This document shows positions 59,263 through 64,000 of a DNA stretch of 64,000 nucleotides, one piece after another; positions within the stretch are counted from its first letter, which is position 1; every line of letters begins with the position of its first letter. Source of the DNA: Okapia johnstoni (Eukaryota > Chordata > Mammalia > Artiodactyla > Giraffidae); contig CM044309.1 of the NCBI GenBank assembly GCA_024291935.2, positions 4,588,001 to 4,652,000 of the forward strand. Direction: 5' to 3'. Position numbers and translations under genes: made by a program. The notes below the pieces were generated by a model that searched no databases, was not told where the DNA came from, and saw only the letters and a program-made list of their open reading frames with translations.

Positions 59263-59384
59263 GGGAAGTTCTCAATGTGCAGTTCCCATGGCTGCCACGG
59301 GTAATCGAGCATCAAGACAGTTATTATGAAAAGAAAGCCGCATTTCAACAGCTAAACTACTTTGAAATGAGCTTTTTACTGTGC

Positions 59385-59682
59385 ATGTATTTAGCTTTGG
59401 CCGTGCTGCCTCTTCGTCGCTGAGCGGGCTTTTCTCTAGTTGCGGCGAGCGGAGGCTGCCCTCCGGTTGTGGGGCGCCGGCTTGGCTTTGCAGAGTCTTC
59501 TCTTGGGAAGCACAATCTTTAGGGCTCCTGGGCTCTTAGAGCGCAGACAGGCTCAGTAGCTGTAGCCTCAGGTTCCACTGCCCGAAGCATGTGGGATCTG
59601 CCCGCACTAGGGATCGAACCCGTGCTTCCCGCGTTGGTGGGCAGAATCTCCACCATTGAGCCACCAGGGAAGCCCCGCAAAT
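59385..59682 (-). mobile_element. CHR-type SINE, full length
   Basis: Antisense CGTCGCTGAGCGGGCTTTTC, AGTTGCGGCGAGCGGAGGCT, CTAGGGATCGAACCCGTGCT (B box) and CACCATTGAGCCACCAGGGA (head). Its high retained CpG content suggests a younger or less methylation-decayed copy than the others. Confidence 0.93.
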
Positions 59683-60599
59683 CAAAACGTTTATTCCAAG
59701 AAAGTCTGCGCAGTTTTCATAAACATTTCAAAAACCAGTGACCTAGAGACCGATTCCTAACTTGAATAAATCCAAATTTCTTAACTATTTACTGAAACAT
59801 GCTCTGGATTTCCCTGCTGTGATATTTAATTCAAACAAGACTCTACAAAAAAGTCAACAGGGACGAGAACCTTGGTTATTTATTGACTTGTGCTTTCAAG
59901 GTATTTCCACAACGTGATACTTCTCTAATATCTGTTCTTCCCACGTAAGCCTCTCTCACCAGGGAAATAGCTTTCTCATCCCCGGCACTGTCAACTGTAT
60001 CCTTGGCAGTGCTTCTCTCTCCAACTGTTAGTCTGGGACTAATTTTCTCTCTCCAGCATTTTGTTGAAACCTGCTGCGGATTGAAGTCGGAGGTCGCCGT
60101 TGCCTTGCAAACGTCAGTCTCAGAATGTAGGACACAACCTTCCTGCCTGGAGGAGCCCAGGGTTTAGCTGAAACGAGCTGTGAAAGCTTTCAAGACCTGA
60201 ACTCTTCACTCCATCATCAATGCCGCTGGCATCCAAATTTGTTAGATGTCATTTCACTTCAGCAAAAGCGGAGAATGTCTAAACCCAGGTTTATTCCTCC
60301 ACTATGTGAAGTTTATTTCTGAAATGCTATTTTGTTTCATTTTGTTTTTTTAAGACATTGCTTCCTGGTTTATTTACTGCAATTTCCACATGTACGCTGG
60401 GTGCTTTTATGAAGTAGCACATTTTTGATGACGGGTGGGGAAGCGCTTAGGTTATTGAAGTTATTATTATTAGTTGGTCACTATATGTTTGTGCCTTTAA
60501 AAATATTGAATATATAAGCATCTGTTGGAAAAAATAGCTCAGATGAGATGTCTGATAAATATTCAGACTTTAAAAGTTTCCCTAGTTTAATATTTTCAC
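59683..60599. other. Unique sequence
   Basis: Nothing recognised. Confidence 0.45.
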
Positions 60600-60806
60600 A
60601 CTAGTTCTTCTCACACTTGATCCCAACCATTACCAACTGCTCTCAAATTTCAATATGCATAAAAATAACTCAAGGAGTTAGTTAAAAATGAAAATTCAGA
60701 ACACTTTTTCCAAAATTTCAGATCCATTGAGCCTGGGAAAAAGCCCAAGAATCTGCATTTTCAACAAACCAATGCAAGGTGGTCTATAAACCACAGTTTG
60801 AAAATA
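60600..60806 (+). repeat. hAT MITE relic (MER5/MER20-type)
   Basis: CTAGTTCTTCTCACACTTGA, then AATATGCATAAAAATAACTC, AAGAATCTGCATTTTCAACA and a closing CCACAGTTTGAAAATAT mirror the common MITE pattern with terminal CTCAA/TTGAG-like ends. Diverged. Confidence 0.55.
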
Positions 60807-60987
60807 TTTGGACATTCAAAACTAAAAGTAATTAAAATTTAAACCAAAGAATGATAACTATATTCAGTACTATTACTCATGAATGGCAAAACTGACCACC
60901 TACACAGTGAACTCATAGACACCACCCAAGTGCCATCACCTGCAGGGACATCAGATATTAGGTAGTCACCACCATTAGCAGGAGAAG

Positions 60988-61076
60988 TGAAGTGAAGTGA
61001 AGTTGCTCAGTCGTGTCCGACTCTTTGCGACACCATGGACTGTAGCTCTCCAGGCTCCTCCGTCCATGGGATTTTC
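60988..61076 (-). mobile_element. 89-bp Bov-A SINE with perfect 25-bp TSD
   Basis: A very short Bov-A (a GAAGT-repeat tail, then TTGCTCAGTCGTGTCCGACT to CCGTCCATGGGATTTTC) sits between perfect 25-bp direct repeats at 60963-60987 and 61077-61101 (each starting TAGTCACCACCATTAGC). The intact TSD points to a recent event and the body is strongly 5'-truncated. Confidence 0.95.
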
Positions 61077-61101
61077 TAGTCACCACCATTAGCAGGAGAA
61101 G

Positions 61102-61604
61102 GAGAGAGAAAAAGAAAGGAGGGGGGCAGGGCAAGCTCTCAGCTGCTTGGACAGCAGGAGCGCAGGGGGGAAAGGAGTTGCTTTACCAACCTTTCTGTTA
61201 AGTGTTTAGTTTTGTTGTCTTCCAGCTTCAGAGATAATACACGCTTAGTGCAACACTTTTGAAAACATAAAAAGAAAGCTGAACTTTAAAAAGAACTTTG
61301 ATTTGTGGATGTAAATAAATGTCATTATTTTTCATTTTTATTTATTATTATTCCCTAAAAATATTATGGTCTATATTGATATAACTATAAGGTAACTTTT
61401 TCCATCCATCAGTATCTTTATTTCCTATGTAAAAAATCATCTAAACAATTATTTTAAATGACTAACCAGCATTCTATCATGTAGATATTCCATAAACTAA
61501 ATATTCCTTTGTCACTGAATATTTCGTCCCACTGTGTGGTGGATGTGGGATGTGCTACCACCATGTCTGTCAACACAGATGTTTCACTTTATTTATTTTT
61601 AATA
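61102..61604. other. Unique AT-rich sequence
   Basis: Possibly an old LINE scrap; not recognised. Confidence 0.4.
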
Positions 61605-61820
61605 GTGACTGATTGATTGATTTGACTGCAGCGTCTCAGTTGCAGCATGCAGGGTCTTCACTACTTCATGTGGATCTTTTGTTTTGATGCGTGAACTCTA
61701 TAGTTTCGGTGTGCAGCCTTAGTTGCTGCTGGATCTTAGTTCCCCGACCAGGGATCAAACCTACCACCCCTGCATGGCAAAGCAGATTCTTAACCACTGT
61801 GCCACCAGTGAAATCCCAAC
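61605..61820 (-). mobile_element. CHR-type SINE
   Basis: Antisense TGACTGCAGCGTCTCAGTTG, TCTTAGTTCCCCGACCAGGG, ATCAAACCTACCACCCCTGC, ending CACTGTGCCACCAGTGAAAT. Confidence 0.88.
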
Positions 61821-62360
61821 TTGTAGATATTTTAAATATTTGTGTTGAAGTCTTTTAAGTTTTTTCCTTTACTGTTTCTGCTTTTTGCATTGTACTCAGA
61901 AAGGACTCCCAAACAGGATGCACTGTGATGTAGAAATGCCCTGTGCAACTGGCCTTTGCACTTTTAATCAGTTTCTTATTTTCTCCCCATCACACAGACT
62001 GGAGATCACCGAAGCAAATTATATCTCAGGGTTCAAGAGTTGTTAGACCTGGCTCTCACTGCCTTAGAAGTAAAGTAGGGGAAAGTTACGGCCTCATTCT
62101 CCTCGGGGAAATCCCGATCCACCGGACTGTTTATAACTTCCTATCTTTTGTGACTTTGCAACTTGCCATTCTTCTCATTGACCCTGCTTACACTCTCGAC
62201 CTGTGAAGTCCCATACTGTGGGTTCTTCAGCAGCCTGCTGTCTAGTGGTGGAAATAGAGAAGTGAAGGTTTTTTTCCCCCTTAGAGAATAATCCCATTCA
62301 ACAATACAGCTCTAAGGTCACTCCAGTAATAACTTCATATTTGTATAAAACTGTGAATAG
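61821..62360. other. Unique sequence
   Basis: Nothing recognised. Confidence 0.45.
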
Positions 62361-62570
62361 GCTTCCCCAGTGGCTCAGCAGTAAAGAATCTGCCTGCAAT
62401 GCAGGAGACACAGGAGATTTGAGTTCAGTCCCTGGGTGGGGAAGATCCCCTGGAGGAAGGCATGGCAACTCACTCCAGTATTCTTGCCTGAAGAATCCCG
62501 TGGACAGAAGAACCTGGTGGGCTCCAGTCCACGGGGTTGCAAAGAGTAGGATACGACTGAAGCAACTGAG
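62361..62570 (+). mobile_element. Bov-tA SINE, first of a tandem pair
   Basis: GGCTTCCCCAGTGGCTCAGC through ACTCCAGTATTCTTGCCTGA to GATACGACTGAAGCAACTGA with an ACACAC tail. A small duplication follows the B-box area (GACACAGGAGATTTGAG). Confidence 0.93.
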
Positions 62571-62596
62571 CACATACACACGCATGACTGGTTTAT

Positions 62597-62795
62597 GGGG
62601 GCTCCCCAGGTGGTTCTGTGGTACAGAATCCGCTGCCAATGCAGGAGACGCAGGTTCAAAGATCGGGAAGATCCCCTGGAGAAGGAAATGGTAACTCACT
62701 CCGGTATTCTTGCCTGGGAAATCCCATGGACAGAGGAGTCTGGCTACAATCCGTGGGGTCGCAAAGACTCAGACATGACAGCGATTAAACAACAG
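62597..62795 (+). mobile_element. Bov-tA SINE, second of a tandem pair
   Basis: GGGGCTCCCCAGGTGGTTCT through AAGATCCCCTGGAGAAGGAA to CTCAGACATGACAGCGATTA. It lies 26 bp from the first in the same direction and has its own head. Confidence 0.93.
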
Positions 62796-62969
62796 CAAAC
62801 AACAATGTGAATAACTTATAAATCACTTTTTAAATAGCAGGATGAATCATAAACCTAGAGTCAGAATGTCTTTATCTCCAGATTTGCAATTATTGATCTG
62901 TAATACCTGCTCTTTTCTTTTAATCCTTAACATTTTTGAAGCTGGGCCTCCCTTTCTTTGAGGGAAGAA

Positions 62970-63068
62970 GGTGGGGTTTTGTGTTTTTTCATATTAGTTT
63001 GTTTGTGTTTGACTATGTTGGGTCTTGGTTGTTGTGAGCAGACTTTCTCTGGTTCTCTAGTTGTAGAG
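62970..63068 (-). mobile_element. CHR-type SINE, 3' part
   Basis: TATGTTGGGTCTTGGTTGTT, then TTTCTCTGGTTCTCTAGTTG. It is interrupted by the Bov-tA at 63069 and resumes at 63283. Confidence 0.85.
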
Positions 63069-63282
63069 GGCTTCGCTGGTGGCTCAGATGGTAAAGAATC
63101 TGCCTGCAATGCGGGAGACCTGGGTTCGATCCCTGGGTTGGAAAGATCCCCTGGAGAAGGAGATGGCAACCCACTCCAGTATTCCTGCCTGGAAAATTCC
63201 ATGGACTGAGGAGCCTGGCGGGCTACCGTCCACGGGGTCTCAAAGAGTCGGACCTGACTGAGCGACTTCACTCTCTCTTTCA
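63069..63282 (+). mobile_element. Bov-tA SINE nested in CHR
   Basis: GGCTTCGCTGGTGGCTCAGA, GGTTCGATCCCTGGGTTGGA and GACCTGACTGAGCGACTTCA, with a CT-rich tail. The 12-bp duplication CTAGTTGTAGAG / CTAGTTGTGGAG (one mismatch) lies at 63057-63068 and 63283-63294. Confidence 0.96.
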
Positions 63283-63531
63283 CTAGTTGTGGAGAGTGGG
63301 GACTACTCGCTACAGGCTTCTCTTTGCAGTGGCTTCTCCTGAGGTGGAGCACAGGCTCCAGGACGTGGGCTCAGCAGCTGCAGCTCAGCCTCCACAGTGC
63401 AGGCTCAGTACTTGTGGCACTTGGGCCAAGTTGTCCCGTGACAGGTGGGAGCTTCCTGGACGGGAGAGCTAGCCAGTGTCTCCTGCATTGCAAAGCAGAT
63501 TCTTAACCCCTGGTCCACCAGAGAGGCCCAA
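63283..63531 (-). mobile_element. CHR-type SINE, tRNA-like part
   Basis: TTGCAGTGGCTTCTCCTGAG, AGTGTCTCCTGCATTGCAAA, GCAGATTCTTAACCCCTGGT and CCACCAGAGAGGCCC form the head side of the split CHR. Confidence 0.9.
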
Positions 63532-64000
63532 GAAGACTGTTTTTGATGTTCCTAAGTTCTTTATAATTTCCAGTACGTTTTATAATCTTATGAAATGGGG
63601 CACCAGGATAGCTCAAATCAAGAAATTTCTTTTCCAGATTCTTTAAAGAATTAGCCACAAAAAGCCATGAGTGTCTCCATATTTCTTCAGTTGGCATGAC
63701 ATCCTATCAAATTTTCTCTGATAACATCCCTTCCTATGCTGATTATAAGGTTTGTATGTATAAAACTATTTCTGATTACAAATCTTTCTTCTGTGACATT
63801 TTTAAAAGTGTAAATATAATGTATAATAATGACCTCTATATAATGTAAAATAATGACCTTTCTATCTAATAATTCATTTTTTCTTAGTTCATATTTTCTC
63901 ATAGAAATAATGTTCTCAGTATAACAATGCCATTTATTATTCCCACTGGTGAATTTTCCATCATTAGTTCTTGTAATTACCAAACAAGCTTACTGTTGTA
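63532..64000. other. Unique AT-rich sequence to the window end
   Basis: A short direct repeat near 63.82-63.86 kb (TATAATGTA/AATAATGACCT words). No gene seen. Confidence 0.45.

Overview
This window is eukaryotic nuclear DNA from a ruminant, most likely a bovid. The diagnosis rests on its repeats: many BovB (RTE-clade) LINE copies, Bov-tA and Bov-A2 SINEs (built from a tRNA-like head and the BovB 3' end), CHR-type tRNA-derived SINEs shared by ruminants and whales, and L1 3' ends of the artiodactyl type. These overlie older mammalian repeats (MIR, MaLR LTRs, degraded L1M, hAT and mariner MITEs). I cannot separate cattle, bison, sheep or goat from the sequence alone.

I found no intact protein-coding gene, RNA gene, CRISPR array or operon. 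Almost every long open frame is a fragment of BovB or L1 ORF2, its antisense shadow, or a SINE. The one non-transposon gene relic is a decayed serine/threonine kinase exon at about 46.54-47.22 kb on the minus strand. It most resembles PSKH2, keeps a consensus splice donor, and carries one nonsense codon and about five small frameshifts.

Layout. 0-11 kb: unique sequence with scattered BovB 3' ends, an ERV-like LTR apparently split by BovB, L1M relics, a MaLR LTR and a Bov-tA with a perfect 17-bp target-site duplication. 11.3-17 kb: an old L1 3' half cut by a nearly 5'-complete antisense BovB and by three more ruminant elements. 17-25 kb: mostly unique, including a repeat-poor 2.6-kb stretch, a probable solo LTR and a MaLR LTR next to BovB. 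25-34 kb: dense BovB/Bov-tA fragments, a 48-bp GT microsatellite and a mariner MITE. 34-42 kb: a MaLR-like LTR, CHR SINEs and L1 3' ends. 42.6-47.6 kb: a CHR SINE, an L1 ORF2 5' half interrupted by Bov-A2, a MITE holding a 45-bp minisatellite, another CHR and the kinase relic. 49-53 kb: a TSD-bounded 1.67-kb BovB and further BovB pieces. 53.6-64 kb: a young-looking L1 3' end, a GC-rich patch, SINEs, a compact CpG cluster, an 89-bp Bov-A with a perfect 25-bp TSD, and a Bov-tA nested in a CHR.

There is no gene pathway to reconstruct. The biological content is retrotransposon history (nesting order, TSDs, truncations), one gene loss, and one minisatellite that grew inside a DNA-transposon fossil. 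I saw nothing I could defend as a new biological system. Family names are from recognition of consensus features, so boundaries are accurate to roughly 5-30 bp except where a TSD fixes them.
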